From NCBI RefSeq assembly GCF_001005085.2, contig NZ_LBMU02000085.1, positions 37,737 to 101,736 on the forward strand: a stretch of DNA of 64,000 nt, written 5' to 3'. The first letter of the stretch is position 1. Every line of letters starts with the position of its first letter. The translations under genes were made by a program, and so were the position numbers. The stretch is from Streptomyces humi. Lineage in GTDB: Bacteria; Actinomycetota; Actinomycetes; Streptomycetales; Streptomycetaceae. The notes under the pieces are model-generated. The model was not told the DNA's origin and ran no database searches. It saw nothing but the letters and a program-made list of their open reading frames with translations. Below are positions 32,699-41,698 of the stretch, one piece after another.

Positions 32699-32976
32699 GC
32701 AAAACAGCGTAGGGGCAAGAACTGACCCTGCGCTACCGGGCCACTACGCAGACCGTATGGGGTTGGTCACGGGCGAAACGGTCAACAGATGGGCAAGCCT
32801 TGGCATTTGCCGGACGGGTGGGCGCGGGACACGACCGTCCCTGATCACCGCTCGCGGCCTTCGCCCTCGCCGGAGCCGGTGTGCCGGTCCCGAAGCGCGG
32901 CGCGGCGGGCGGCTGTCGGCAGTTGGCCGAGATGAGCCGCCCGGCGGGGCGCACGGCGCCGTCCGCGCTCCCGGCC
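32699..32976. other. Intergenic region, 278 bp
   Basis: No frame here combines a start, a ribosome site and GC3 bias. It lies upstream of the small gene at 32698 and beyond the 3' end of the XRE gene. I see no terminator-like stem of note. Confidence 0.35.
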
Positions 32977-33801
32977 TCACGGCGTGGGCAGCGCGACGGC
33001 GAGGAGCGCGAGCTTCTCGGCGCTGTCACTGCCCGGTTCCGGGTGGAACACGACGAGCGTCTGGCCCGTCGTGCCACTGATGTCCAGCCGCTCCCGGTGC
33101 AGCCGGAGACGCCCCACCCGGGGGTGGTCGAGGTCCTTGGCCGCGCCCGTGCAGCCGGCCACGTCGTGGCGGGCCCAGAGCCTGCTGAAGTGCGGGCTGG
33201 CAAGGGAGAGTTCGCCGACGAGTTCGATCACGCCGGGGTCGTCCGTGTCGGTTCCGACGGACCGGCGGAAGCCGGCGACCATGCCGGCCCCGGCGTTCTC
33301 CCAGTCGGGGTGGAGGGCCTGTTCGGCCGGATCGAGGAAGGTGTCCCGGAGCCGGTTGGCGCCGACCGTGAAACGCGGGGACAGCGCGGTGGCGAGGGGG
33401 TTGACGGCGAGCACGTCGAAGCGGCGGCCCTCGACGAGCGCGGGCAGCGGAAGGGCGGCGACGAGCTGGACGATGCCGGGCGGGACGGTCTCCTTCCGGG
33501 CCCGGCGCCGACGCCGGCGGGGCGCCGCCGAGCCGAGGCCCAGCAGGTACGCCGTCGCCTCCTCGTCGAGCCTGAGCACCCGGGCGATGGACTCCAGGAC
33601 CTGCGCGGAGGGGTTGCGGTCACGGCCCTGTTCGAGGCGCAGGTAGTAGTCGGCGCTGATCCCGGCCAGCATCGCGACCTCCTCCCGGCGCAGCCCCGGC
33701 ACCCGCCGTACCCCGAGCACCGGGATGCCGACCTGCTCGGGTGTGACGAGCTCACGTCGGGCCCGCACGTACGCGCCCAGCAGGTTCGGTTCGTCGGTCA
33801 T
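32977..33801 (-). CDS. XRE-family regulator with MmyB-like ligand domain
   Basis: A 274-residue regulator. The HTH at residues 20-75 (VPGLRREEVAMLAGISADYY followed by LRLEQGRDRNPS) is the typical first motif of the MmyB-like family, and the PAS-like C-terminal part (DVLAVNPLATALSPRF, WARHDVAGCTGAAKDLDHP) matches domains that bind fatty-acid-like ligands. Divergent from the alpha/beta hydrolase at 33935, its likely target. ATG at 33801. Confidence 0.9.
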   Translation of the reverse strand: MTDEPNLLGAYVRARRELVTPEQVGIPVLGVRRVPGLRREEVAMLAGISADYYLRLEQGRDRNPSAQVLESIARVLRLDEEATAYLLGLGSAAPRRRRRRARKETVPPGIVQLVAALPLPALVEGRRFDVLAVNPLATALSPRFTVGANRLRDTFLDPAEQALHPDWENAGAGMVAGFRRSVGTDTDDPGVIELVGELSLASPHFSRLWARHDVAGCTGAAKDLDHPRVGRLRLHRERLDISGTTGQTLVVFHPEPGSDSAEKLALLAVALPTP

Positions 33802-33934
33802 CCCGCCACCGTAGTGCGGGCCGCCCTGCCCGTGCCTGGCCCTGTCACCCCCAGGACCGGCGGGGCTCTGCCGCGGCCGGCGCCCCGGCGCCAACGTGCT
33901 CGGTGACAGCGCGGAGCGAGCCGAGGAGGACGAC

Positions 33935-34642
33935 ATGTCGACGTATCTGCTGGTGCACGGTGCCTGGCACAGCGGGGAGTGCTGGGAGCGGGTGGTGCCG
34001 TTGCTGACGGCGGCCGGGCACCGGGTGTACGCGCCCTCCCTGACGGGCTTCGGGGACAAGGCGCGGCTGCTGGGCCCGGAGGTCGGCCTCGACACCCACG
34101 TCGACGACGTCGTCCGGCTGATCGAGGACGAGGACCTGACCGAGGTCGTACTGGTGGGGCACAGTTACGGGGGGCTGGTCGTCTCGTCCGCCGCCGACCG
34201 GGTCCCGGAGCGGATCGGGCACCTGGTCCACCTCGACGCGATGGACCCGGAGGACGGCGAGACCGCGGCCGACGTGCAGCCCGCGACGCAGGCCATGATC
34301 GACCGCGCGCTGGCCTCCGACAGCGGCTGGCGTGTCCCGCCGCTGCCCGAACTGCCGCCGCCGTACGGGCTGTTCGGGGTCACCGAGGCGGCGGACCTGG
34401 CCTGGTTGCGTTCGATGCTGTCCGACATGCCGGTGCGCTGCCTCCAGCAGCCGGTGCGGCTGGACAACCCGGCGCTGCACGGCGTCCCCCGCACCCACGT
34501 CCACTGCGTCGGCGCCGTACCGCCGGGCATCGTGCGCCGTCCGGTCCCGGCCGGCCGGCGGGTGTGGGAACTCCCCACCGGCCACGACTGCATGATCACC
34601 ATGCCGGCCGAGCTCACCGGGCTGCTGCTCCGGCTCGCCTGA
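33935..34642 (+). CDS. Alpha/beta hydrolase (esterase-like)
   Basis: A 235-residue cytoplasmic hydrolase of the EstC/salicylate-esterase-like group. Oxyanion-hole motif LLVHGAWHSGECWERV at residues 5-20, nucleophile Ser in LVGHSYGGLV at about residue 83, acid in LDAMDPEDG and His in GHDCMITMP near the end. The substrate is unknown. ATG at 33935 follows GAGGAGGAC. It is divergent from the XRE regulator with 133 bases between, which is probably the control region. Confidence 0.87.
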   Translation: MSTYLLVHGAWHSGECWERVVPLLTAAGHRVYAPSLTGFGDKARLLGPEVGLDTHVDDVVRLIEDEDLTEVVLVGHSYGGLVVSSAADRVPERIGHLVHLDAMDPEDGETAADVQPATQAMIDRALASDSGWRVPPLPELPPPYGLFGVTEAADLAWLRSMLSDMPVRCLQQPVRLDNPALHGVPRTHVHCVGAVPPGIVRRPVPAGRRVWELPTGHDCMITMPAELTGLLLRLA

Positions 34643-34694
34643 CCCCGACGGCAATCCGCTGGGTCGGGACAGCGGCAGCCCGTAGGCTCCGGGT

Positions 34695-35084
34695 GTGACG
34701 GACGAGGACGAGGACGAGCGGGCGGTGCGGGCGGCGATCGACGGGGAGCTACGACTGCTCGACCCGGCGGTGCGGGCCGAGCCCGCCCTCGTCCTGGAGC
34801 TGCTCGACCCGGAGTTCACCGAGGTCGGGGCGTCCGGGCGGCTCTGGGACGCGGCCTCCGTCCTGACCGTGACCAGCGGCGGCTCGGTGTCCCCGGGCTC
34901 GCCGGTGGAGGTCACCGGGATGTCGGGGACGGTCCTGGCCCCCGGTGTCGTGCTGCTGAAGTACTTCGGCGACAACCGGGGGCGGCGCGTCTGGCGCAGC
35001 TCCGTGTGGCGGCTGACGGCGACGGGCTGGCGGCTGTTCTACCACCAGGGCACCCCGGCCGCCCCCGAGGCGCCGGGCCGCTGA
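34695..35084 (+). CDS. DUF4440/NTF2-like protein
   Basis: A 129-residue NTF2-fold protein: LRLLDPAVRAEPALVLELLD, FTEVGASGRLWDAASV and the closing sheet WRSSVWRLTATGWRLFYHQG are typical of DUF4440. The role is unknown. GTG at 34695 lies 52 bases after the hydrolase stop and may be cotranscribed. It converges on uppP with 10 bases between stops. Confidence 0.8.
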   Translation: MTDEDEDERAVRAAIDGELRLLDPAVRAEPALVLELLDPEFTEVGASGRLWDAASVLTVTSGGSVSPGSPVEVTGMSGTVLAPGVVLLKYFGDNRGRRVWRSSVWRLTATGWRLFYHQGTPAAPEAPGR

Positions 35085-35094
35085 GGCGCCTGCC

Positions 35095-35970
35095 TCAGCT
35101 CGACGACTCCGCCGCGTGCGGGCTGAGGACGTCCGCCGAGACCAGCGCGATGATGACGACGCCGAGGGCGACGCGGTACCAGACGAACGGCATGAAGCTC
35201 TTGTTGGAGATCCACTTCATGAACCACGCGATCACCGCGTATCCGGACGCGAACGCGATCACCGTCGCGAAGAGGGTCGGGCCCCAGGCCACATGGCCCT
35301 CGCTCACCGAGTCCTTGACCTCGAAAGCGCCGGAGGCCAGCACCGCCGGGATGGCGAGCAGGAAGGAGTAGCGGGCCGCCGCCTCCCGCCGGTAGCCCAT
35401 GAACAGGCCGCCGCTGATGGTCGCGCCGGAGCGGGAGACGCCAGGGATCAGGGCGCACGCCTGGCACAGGCCGAAGATCAGGCCGTCCTTGATCCCGAGG
35501 TTCTCCAGCGTCTTGCGCTGCTTCGGCGCGCGGTGCTTGCCGCCGGTCTCGTCGCGGGCCGCCAGCCGGTCGGCGATGCCGATCACGACGCCCACGACGA
35601 TCAGCATCGTCGCGGTGATGCGCAGATCGCGGAACGGGCCCTCGATCTGGTCCTTGAGCGTCACGCCCAGCAGCCCGATGGGTATCGAGCCGACGATCAC
35701 CAGCCAGCCCATCTGGGCGTCGTGGTCGCGCCGCGTCGCCTTGTCGAACAGCGACCGGAACCAGGCGGAGACGATCCGCCCGATGTCCTTGCGGAAGTAG
35801 ATCAGCACCGCGGTCTCGGTGCCGATCTGGGTGATGGCGGTGAAGGCCGCGCCCGGGTCCTCCCAGCCGGAGAAGGCCGCGGTCAGCCGCAGATGCGCGC
35901 TGGACGAGACGGGCAGGAACTCGGTCAGCCCCTGGACGAGTCCGAGGATCAGCGATTCAAACCAAGACAT
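35095..35970 (-). CDS. uppP: Undecaprenyl-diphosphatase
   Basis: Dephosphorylates undecaprenyl pyrophosphate to recycle the lipid carrier for peptidoglycan; it gives bacitracin resistance. The 291-residue membrane protein has the two BacA motifs GLTEFLPVSSSAHLRL (residues 13-28) and PGVSRSGATISGG (about residue 172), and about seven helices. A short Ser-rich C-terminus ends it. Streptomyces carry more than one homologue. ATG at 35970. Confidence 0.95.
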   Translation of the reverse strand: MSWFESLILGLVQGLTEFLPVSSSAHLRLTAAFSGWEDPGAAFTAITQIGTETAVLIYFRKDIGRIVSAWFRSLFDKATRRDHDAQMGWLVIVGSIPIGLLGVTLKDQIEGPFRDLRITATMLIVVGVVIGIADRLAARDETGGKHRAPKQRKTLENLGIKDGLIFGLCQACALIPGVSRSGATISGGLFMGYRREAAARYSFLLAIPAVLASGAFEVKDSVSEGHVAWGPTLFATVIAFASGYAVIAWFMKWISNKSFMPFVWYRVALGVVIIALVSADVLSPHAAESSS

Positions 35971-36122
35971 GAAGGTACGGCGTCCCAGGGGTGAGGGGGC
36001 GGCTGGAGGTCGCGGCGGCGCGCGTGATCATGCGTGTGCAACGGCAGCGTAGCGGGCCCGGACGACAGCCCTGACACAGGGGTTCGGCGGGCGGACCGGG
36101 GCCCGGCGGCGGTGAGGGGGTG

Positions 36123-36173
36123 TTGACCGGTCATGGCACCGCCGCTTACGTTTCCCCAGGAGAAAGCGCTTGC
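36123..36173 (+). promoter_or_regulatory. Promoter and LacI-like operator of the PmoA operon
   Basis: TTGACC (36123-36128), 18-base spacer, TACGTT (36147-36152) form a possible promoter. GAAAGCGCTTGC at 36162-36173, with perfect core AAGCGCTT, is typical of LacI-family sugar-responsive operators and would overlap the transcript start. Confidence 0.55.
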
Positions 36174-36262
36174 TCCCGCACATCGGGGTGCGTGTGCGGC
36201 GCATTCGGGCGGAGCTTCGCGCCCGTCGTCGGCAGACACCCCGAGGAGTGCTGATCACGCCC

Positions 36263-37420
36263 ATGCCCCGCTCGCCCCGCCCCACAGCCCCCTTCACCGG
36301 CCGGCGCATCCGGGCCGCCGTCGTCGGCGCCGGTGCCATCGGGCGCGGCTCCCATCTGCCCGCGCTCGCGCACTTGGCCGCGGAGGGCGAGACCGAGGTC
36401 GTCGCCGCCGTCGACATCGATGCCACCGCCGTCGAGGCGATGTGCGCGGAGGCCGGCATCCCGCACGCCTACACCGACCTGGACCGGATGCTCGCCGAGC
36501 AGCGGCCCGACCTGGTCACGATCGGCACTCCGCCGACCCTGCACAGGGCGCAGACGGTGGCCGCGCTGCGGGCCGGGGCCTGGGTGTGGTGCGAGAAGCC
36601 CCCCGTGCCGAGCCTCGCGGACTTCGACGCGGTCGAGGCGGAGGAGGGCGCCGACGGCGGACCGTACGCCTCGATCGTCTTCCAGCACCGTTTCGGCTCC
36701 GGCGCCGGCCAGGTGCGCCGGCTGCTGGCCGAGGGGGCGCTGGGCCGCCCGCTGGTGGCCCACTGCCAGACCACCTGGTACCGGGACACCGCTTACTACG
36801 CCGTGCCCTGGCGGGGCCGCTGGGCCACCGAGGGCGGTGGCCCGGCGATGGGCCACGGCATCCACCAGATGGACCTGCTGCTCGACCTGCTGGGGCCGTG
36901 GCAGGAGGTGCGCGGGATGGCCGCGCGGCTGGTGCACGACGTGGAGACCGAGGACGTCTCCACCGCACTGGTCCGGTTCGGGAACGGCGCCCTGGCCACC
37001 GTGGTGAACAGCGTGCTCAGCCCCGACGAGACGAGTCGCATCCGTATCGACTGCGAACGCGCCACCGTCGAGCTGACCCATCTGTACGGCCACCGCAACG
37101 CGAACTGGCGCATCACCCCGGCCCCGGACGTCCCCGCCGACGAGGCGGCGGCCTGGCAGGACTTCGGCCCCGACGTGCCCAGCTCGCACCTGGCCCAGCT
37201 GCGCGAACTGGTCGCGAGCATGCGCGCCGGGGAGCGGCCGCGCAGCAGCGGCGCCGACGGGCGCACCAGCCTGGAGCTGATCACCGCGCTGTACAAGTCG
37301 GCGTTCACCGACACGACCGTACGTGCGGGCGAGATCGGTCCCGGAGATCCTTATTACACGGCCCTGCACGGGGGCGCACCGGGCTGGGCGCCGGTCGAGC
37401 GCGAGGAGGTGTCCGCGTGA
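36263..37420 (+). CDS. Gfo/Idh/MocA-family oxidoreductase
   Basis: A 385-residue NAD(P)-dependent dehydrogenase. The Rossmann loop VGAGAIGRGSHLPAL lies at about residues 18-32 and the EKP motif in VWCEKPPVPSLADF at about residue 110. GHGIHQMDLLLDLLG carries the conserved catalytic His. It probably oxidises a sugar or sugar acid. The ATG at 36263 was chosen; GAGGAG lies rather far (14 bases) upstream, so a GTG at 36248 is possible. First gene of a three-gene operon with 4-base overlaps. Confidence 0.87.
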   Translation: MPRSPRPTAPFTGRRIRAAVVGAGAIGRGSHLPALAHLAAEGETEVVAAVDIDATAVEAMCAEAGIPHAYTDLDRMLAEQRPDLVTIGTPPTLHRAQTVAALRAGAWVWCEKPPVPSLADFDAVEAEEGADGGPYASIVFQHRFGSGAGQVRRLLAEGALGRPLVAHCQTTWYRDTAYYAVPWRGRWATEGGGPAMGHGIHQMDLLLDLLGPWQEVRGMAARLVHDVETEDVSTALVRFGNGALATVVNSVLSPDETSRIRIDCERATVELTHLYGHRNANWRITPAPDVPADEAAAWQDFGPDVPSSHLAQLRELVASMRAGERPRSSGADGRTSLELITALYKSAFTDTTVRAGEIGPGDPYYTALHGGAPGWAPVEREEVSA

Positions 37421-38346
37421 GCGGGGAGCTGCGGATCACGCACACCCACGGCGACCGGGTCACCGTGACCGAGCCGGTCACCGGGGTGCAGCTGTTCGCG
37501 TACGTCTACCGGCCGGAGGCCGCCTGGGAGGCGCCGCGGCCCTATCTGCACCCGCTGCGCACCCTCGCCGGGGACGTCGTGACCGACTACCGGCCCAACG
37601 ACCACCGCTGGCACAAGGGCCTCTCCCTGACCTCCTCGCACCTGTCCGGCGCGAATCTGTGGGGCGGCAACTCCTATGTCCACGGACAGGGTTACCTCGC
37701 CCTTCCGGAGCGGGTCGGCTCGATGGAGCACGTCGGCTTCGACGAACTGTCGTCCGGGGACGGCCGGCTCGTCATCGCCGAACGGCTCACCTGGCATCCG
37801 TACGACGGCTCGCTGTGGGCGGACGAGCGGCGGCGGATCGAGGTCCATGACGTCGACCCCGGCTCCGGTTCCTGGGCGCTCACCTGGAGCAGCGACATCA
37901 CCAACCGGCGCCCGGAACCCCTGCTGTTCGGCAGCCCGACCACGGCGGGGCGCGAACAGGCGGGCTACACCGGCCTGTTCTGGCGCGGTCCGCGCGCCTT
38001 CCGGGACGGCCGGATCATCGGGCCCGACGGCGAGGGCCCCGGCCTGATGGGCTCCCAGTCCCCCTGGCTGGCCCTCTCCGGGGAGCACGACGGCGTCGAC
38101 GGCCACGCCACCGTGGTCTTCGAACACGCGCCGGAGAACGACCAGTCGGGTGCGGACGGCGCCCACCCCGCGCACTGGTTCGTACGCAACGACCCGTTCG
38201 CCGGCATCGCCCCCTCCTGGGCCTTCCACGACGAACTCGAACTCGCCCCCGGCGACACCCTGCGGCGCCGCTACCGGGTCGTCGTCGCGGACGGCGCCTG
38301 GGAGCGGGCGGACATCGCCAAGTACCTGGCGGCGCATCCGTGGTGA
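37417..38346 (+). CDS. PmoA-family (DUF6807) protein
   Basis: A 309-residue beta-sandwich protein of the PmoA family, named from methanotroph annotation but found widely in sugar-catabolic operons. Conserved features are RPYLHPLRTLAGDVVTDYRP followed by DHRWHKGLSLT, ANLWGGNSYV and HWFVRNDPFAGIAPSWAF. The fold resembles aldose epimerases, so a sugar-binding role is likely. GTG overlaps the upstream stop (GTGA). Confidence 0.82.
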   Translation: MSGELRITHTHGDRVTVTEPVTGVQLFAYVYRPEAAWEAPRPYLHPLRTLAGDVVTDYRPNDHRWHKGLSLTSSHLSGANLWGGNSYVHGQGYLALPERVGSMEHVGFDELSSGDGRLVIAERLTWHPYDGSLWADERRRIEVHDVDPGSGSWALTWSSDITNRRPEPLLFGSPTTAGREQAGYTGLFWRGPRAFRDGRIIGPDGEGPGLMGSQSPWLALSGEHDGVDGHATVVFEHAPENDQSGADGAHPAHWFVRNDPFAGIAPSWAFHDELELAPGDTLRRRYRVVVADGAWERADIAKYLAAHPW

Positions 38347-39068
38347 GCGACCGGGAGACCACGTTCACCGGGCTGCCGGGCGGCGTCGCGGTCTCCCGGC
38401 TGTGCGTGTACGACTGGCCGGCCGCCGACGGTGTGCGTGGTGGAACACCCCATCTGCACCTCGCCTGTTCGGAGGCGTACGTCGTCACCGGCGGCCGCGG
38501 CGCGGTACAGACGCTCACCACCTCCGGGTACCGGGTCACGCCCCTCGTGCCCGGCACGGTCGCCTGGTTCACGCCCGGCACCATCCATCGCCTGGTCAAC
38601 GAGGACGAGCTGCGCATCACCGTCCTGATGCAGAACAGCGGCCTCCCGGAGGCCGGGGACGCGGTGCTGACGCTGCCGCCGGAGTACCTGACGGACCCGG
38701 AGACCTACGCGGCGGTGACCGCCGTCCCGGCCGACGCGCCCGAGGCCGAGCGGGAGCGGATCGCGCGCGCCCGCCGTGACCTGGCACTGGAGGGCTACCG
38801 CGAGCTGCGCGCGGCCACCGGCCCGGAGCCGCTGGCCGCCTTCCACCGGGCCGCCGCCGCGCTGGTGCGGCCCCGGCTCGCCGAGTGGCGCGAGCGCTGG
38901 CGGCGCGGGGCACGGGCCGCCGCCGCGGCCACCGGGGGCCAGCTCGACCGGCTGGACCGGGGCGATGCCACGTACCTGGCCGGTGCCGTCGTACAGGCTG
39001 AACAGCCCTTTGAACAGGGCAGGTTCGGGATGTGCGGGCGGCTCGACGTGTACCGGCAGGGGCAGTAG
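38343..39068 (+). CDS. Cupin-domain protein
   Basis: A 241-residue protein with an N-terminal cupin: HLHLACSEAYVVTGGRGAVQ supplies the metal ligands H-x-H...E, and GTVAWFTPGTIHRLVN the last His. A helical C-terminal part of about 110 residues follows, with alternating Arg/Ala. Cupins next to Gfo/Idh and PmoA genes are usually sugar isomerases or binding proteins. GTG overlaps the PmoA stop by 4 bases. Confidence 0.8.
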   Translation: MSDRETTFTGLPGGVAVSRLCVYDWPAADGVRGGTPHLHLACSEAYVVTGGRGAVQTLTTSGYRVTPLVPGTVAWFTPGTIHRLVNEDELRITVLMQNSGLPEAGDAVLTLPPEYLTDPETYAAVTAVPADAPEAERERIARARRDLALEGYRELRAATGPEPLAAFHRAAAALVRPRLAEWRERWRRGARAAAAATGGQLDRLDRGDATYLAGAVVQAEQPFEQGRFGMCGRLDVYRQGQ

Positions 39069-39075
39069 CGCGGGC

Positions 39076-39546
39076 TCAGCCGGCCGCCGGTCCGGCGATC
39101 GTCCAGCCCGGGGCCTGCGGGTGCGCCGTGAGGTGTTCCTGGCGCACCGGGTCGCCGCAGGCCGCGCAGGTGACGACCGGGGTCAGGGCCTTGCCGCAGC
39201 TGTGCTCCAGCACCATGGGGCGGTCGCCGTCGGCGTGCAGATGGCGGTCGCCCCAGGCCATCAGGGTCATCAGCACCGGGTGCAGCTCCCGGCCGGCCGG
39301 GGTGGCCCGGTACTCGAAGCGCTGCGGGCGCTCGCTGTAGACGTGTTTGCCGAGGATCCCGGCGTCGACGAGACGGCGCAGCCGGGTGGCCAGGATGTCG
39401 CGTGGGGCGCCGATGTTGCGCACCAGCTGGTCGAAACGGCCGTTGCCCAGCATGACCTCGCGCAGGACCAGCAGGGAGTACTTCTCGCCGACGAGCGCCA
39501 GGGTGTCGGCGATGGAGCAGGGGCGGGGGTCCTTGGGGGCGGCCAT
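39076..39546 (-). CDS. HxlR-family regulator
   Basis: A 156-residue winged-helix protein (CSIADTLALVGEKYSLLVLR, GAPRDILATRLRRLVDAGIL) with a C-terminal extension that carries CxxC (VTCAACGD), perhaps zinc or redox sensing. It is longer than the 110-residue core. It is divergent from the thiolase gene at 39662, the probable target. ATG 39546 is preferred to an open frame starting at 39591. Confidence 0.9.
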   Translation of the reverse strand: MAAPKDPRPCSIADTLALVGEKYSLLVLREVMLGNGRFDQLVRNIGAPRDILATRLRRLVDAGILGKHVYSERPQRFEYRATPAGRELHPVLMTLMAWGDRHLHADGDRPMVLEHSCGKALTPVVTCAACGDPVRQEHLTAHPQAPGWTIAGPAAG

Positions 39547-39604
39547 GCGGGCCAGTGTAGAGGCATTCCGTGAGAGGGTTTGATTTTCCAACCCTGCGCG
39601 TTAT

Positions 39605-39629
39605 GGTGAGTCCGGATTTCCTACTCACC
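39605..39629. promoter_or_regulatory. Inverted repeat between hxlR and thiolase
   Basis: GGTGAGT (39605-39611) and ACTCACC (39623-39629) are perfect 7-base arms with an 11-base spacer, in the 115-base gap between the divergent genes. A likely HxlR binding site controlling both. Confidence 0.6.
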
Positions 39630-39661
39630 GGTAATCGAGACTGGCAATCGAGGTCCCCGAG

Positions 39662-40834
39662 ATGCGCGACGCAGTCATCGTCGAAGCCGTACGCACCCCC
39701 GTCGGGAAGGGCAAGCCGAACGGCTCCCTGGCCCACGTCCACCCCGTGGAACTCCTCGCGCACACCCTGCGCACCCTCGTCGAGCGCTCCGGGGTCGACC
39801 CCGCCCTCATCGACGACGTGATCGGCGGCACCGTCGACCAGGTCGGCGAGCAGGCCATGAACACCACCCGGTACGCCGTGCTCTCGGCGGGCCTGCCGGA
39901 GACCGTCCCCGCGACCACCGTCGACCGGCAGTGCGGCTCCTCCCAGCAGGCCGTGCACTTCGCCGCGCAGGGCGTCATGTCCGGCGCCTACGACATCGTG
40001 GTGGCCTGCGGTGTGGAGTCGATGAGCCGGGTGCCGATGTGGTCCAACGTGCCGCCCGGCAAGGACCCCTTCGGGCCCGGGGTCGCCGCGCGCTACCCGG
40101 AGGGGCTGGTCCCGCAGGGCATCAGCGCCGAACTCATCGCCGCGAAGTGGTCGATCGGGCGGGCGGAGATGGACGACTTCGCGGTCTCCTCGCACGCGAA
40201 GGCGGCGGCGGCCTGGGCCGCGGGGCGGTTCGACGCCGAGGTGGCCCCGCTGGAGGGGGTGAACCGTGACGAGTCCGTACGGCCCGGCACCACCGCGGAG
40301 GTCCTCGCAGGGCTCAAGCCCGCCTACTTCGACCCCGGCTTCGCCGAGCGCTTCCCGGGGATCGAGTGGAACGTCACCGCGGGCAACGCGAGTCCGGTCA
40401 ACGACGGGGCGTCGGCGGTGCTGATCATGGCAGGGGAGACCGCGGAACGGCTCGGGCTGCGGCCGCTGGCCCGGTTGCACGCGTTCGCCGTGACCGGCTC
40501 CGACCCCGTGCTGATGCTGACCGGTGTCATCCCGGCGACCGAGAAGGTGCTGCGCAGGGCCGGGCTGCGGCTCGGGGACATCGACCTGTTCGAGGTGAAC
40601 GAGGCGTTCGCCAGCGTGGTGCTGGCCTGGCGGCAGGAGACCGGGGCGGACCTGGGGAAGGTGAACGTGCACGGCGGGGCGATCGCGCTGGGGCATCCGC
40701 TGGGGGCGAGCGGGACCCGGCTGACCACGACGCTGGTGCATGCCATGCGGGAACGCGGCGCCCGCTTCGGCCTTCAGACGATGTGTGAGGCGGGTGGGCT
40801 GGCCAACGCGATGATTCTGGAGGCCGTTCGGTAG
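39662..40834 (+). CDS. Acetyl-CoA acyltransferase (thiolase)
   Basis: A 390-residue thiolase, forming or cleaving a C-C bond between two acyl-CoAs. The nucleophilic Cys lies in TTVDRQCGSSQQAVHF (about residue 92), NEAFA holds the first catalytic Asn, HGGAIALGHPLGASG the His and TMCEAGGLANAMI the second Cys. It is a degradative (FadA-type) or acetoacetyl-CoA enzyme. The single-gene unit under an HxlR suggests aromatic or fatty acid catabolism. Confidence 0.93.
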   Translation: MRDAVIVEAVRTPVGKGKPNGSLAHVHPVELLAHTLRTLVERSGVDPALIDDVIGGTVDQVGEQAMNTTRYAVLSAGLPETVPATTVDRQCGSSQQAVHFAAQGVMSGAYDIVVACGVESMSRVPMWSNVPPGKDPFGPGVAARYPEGLVPQGISAELIAAKWSIGRAEMDDFAVSSHAKAAAAWAAGRFDAEVAPLEGVNRDESVRPGTTAEVLAGLKPAYFDPGFAERFPGIEWNVTAGNASPVNDGASAVLIMAGETAERLGLRPLARLHAFAVTGSDPVLMLTGVIPATEKVLRRAGLRLGDIDLFEVNEAFASVVLAWRQETGADLGKVNVHGGAIALGHPLGASGTRLTTTLVHAMRERGARFGLQTMCEAGGLANAMILEAVR

Positions 40835-40894
40835 AACGACGTGCGCCCAGGGGCGTGGGGGTGGAGTTCGTGGGCGGGTGCGGCTGTGTGGGGG

Positions 40895-40930
40895 CTGGTC
40901 GCGCAGTTCCCCGCGCCCCTACGGGGCGCC
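40895..40930. repeat. Dispersed Streptomyces repeat, third locus
   Basis: CTGGTCGCGCAGTTCCCCGC followed by GCCCCTACGGGGCGCC, the reverse-complement orientation of the repeats at 4681-4787. It includes CCCCTACGGGG as a short hairpin. The stop codon of the minus-strand TMEM64-like gene (40919-40921) lies inside it. Confidence 0.85.
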
Positions 40931-41698
40931 GGAGTTGCCGGGGGCGCGCAGGTGGTGGCGTTTCTTCCAGGCCACCGCCGCTCCTGCCAGGGCCGGGAGG
41001 ACGATGGCCGCCACCGAGATCAGGAACACCGGGGAGGTGGGGGTGGAGGCCCGGGCGCCCGCCACCACGTACGCGGCCACGTTCGGGATCGAGCCCAGGG
41101 CCGTTGCCAGCAGGAACGGGGTGCAGCGCATGCGGGAGACGGCCGCCGCGTAGTTCGCGGCCCAGAACGGGACGCCGGGGAACAGGCGCACCGCCAGCAT
41201 CGAGCGGAAGCCGTGCCTGCTGAACTGGTTGTCGGCCGCCCTCATCCAACGGCCCCGCAGCAGCGGCCGCAACGCCTCCTGGCCGAGCATCCGGCCGAGC
41301 ACGAAGGAGATCCACGCCCCGAGCACCGTGCCGGCCATCGCCGCGCCCACGCCCAGTGTCGAGCCGAACAGCGCGCCGGCCGCGAGGTTCAGGATCGGCC
41401 GCGGTACGAACGCCACCGTGATCAGCCCGTAGGCGGCGGCGAAGACCACCACCGCGGTGGCGCCCGCGACCTGCGGCGGCCAGCCCTGCGTCAGCAGTCT
41501 CTGGGGTTCGAAGAGCAGCACCGAGGACGCGGCCGCCGCGAGCAGGGCGACCAGCAGGGACAGCCGCGACCACGGTGACAGCAGCACTCTCGTGCAGCGC
41601 GTGGTGAAGCCGGCCGGGGCGGGTACGGCGACGGTGAACTCCGTGGCGGCGGCCCGGGGAGGGGCCGTGGCGGTGCCAGAGCGGTTGGCATCGAGCAT
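40919..41698 (-). CDS. TVP38/TMEM64-family membrane protein
   Basis: A 259-residue VTT-domain membrane protein (DedA-related). It has about six helices with the family motif FVPRPILNLAAGALFGSTLG, and RLFPGVPFWAANYAAAVSRM in the re-entrant region. Related proteins transport lipids or flip undecaprenyl phosphate. The last codons fall in the dispersed repeat, which supplies the stop. ATG at 41698. Confidence 0.85.
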   Translation of the reverse strand: MLDANRSGTATAPPRAAATEFTVAVPAPAGFTTRCTRVLLSPWSRLSLLVALLAAAASSVLLFEPQRLLTQGWPPQVAGATAVVVFAAAYGLITVAFVPRPILNLAAGALFGSTLGVGAAMAGTVLGAWISFVLGRMLGQEALRPLLRGRWMRAADNQFSRHGFRSMLAVRLFPGVPFWAANYAAAVSRMRCTPFLLATALGSIPNVAAYVVAGARASTPTSPVFLISVAAIVLPALAGAAVAWKKRHHLRAPGNSGAP

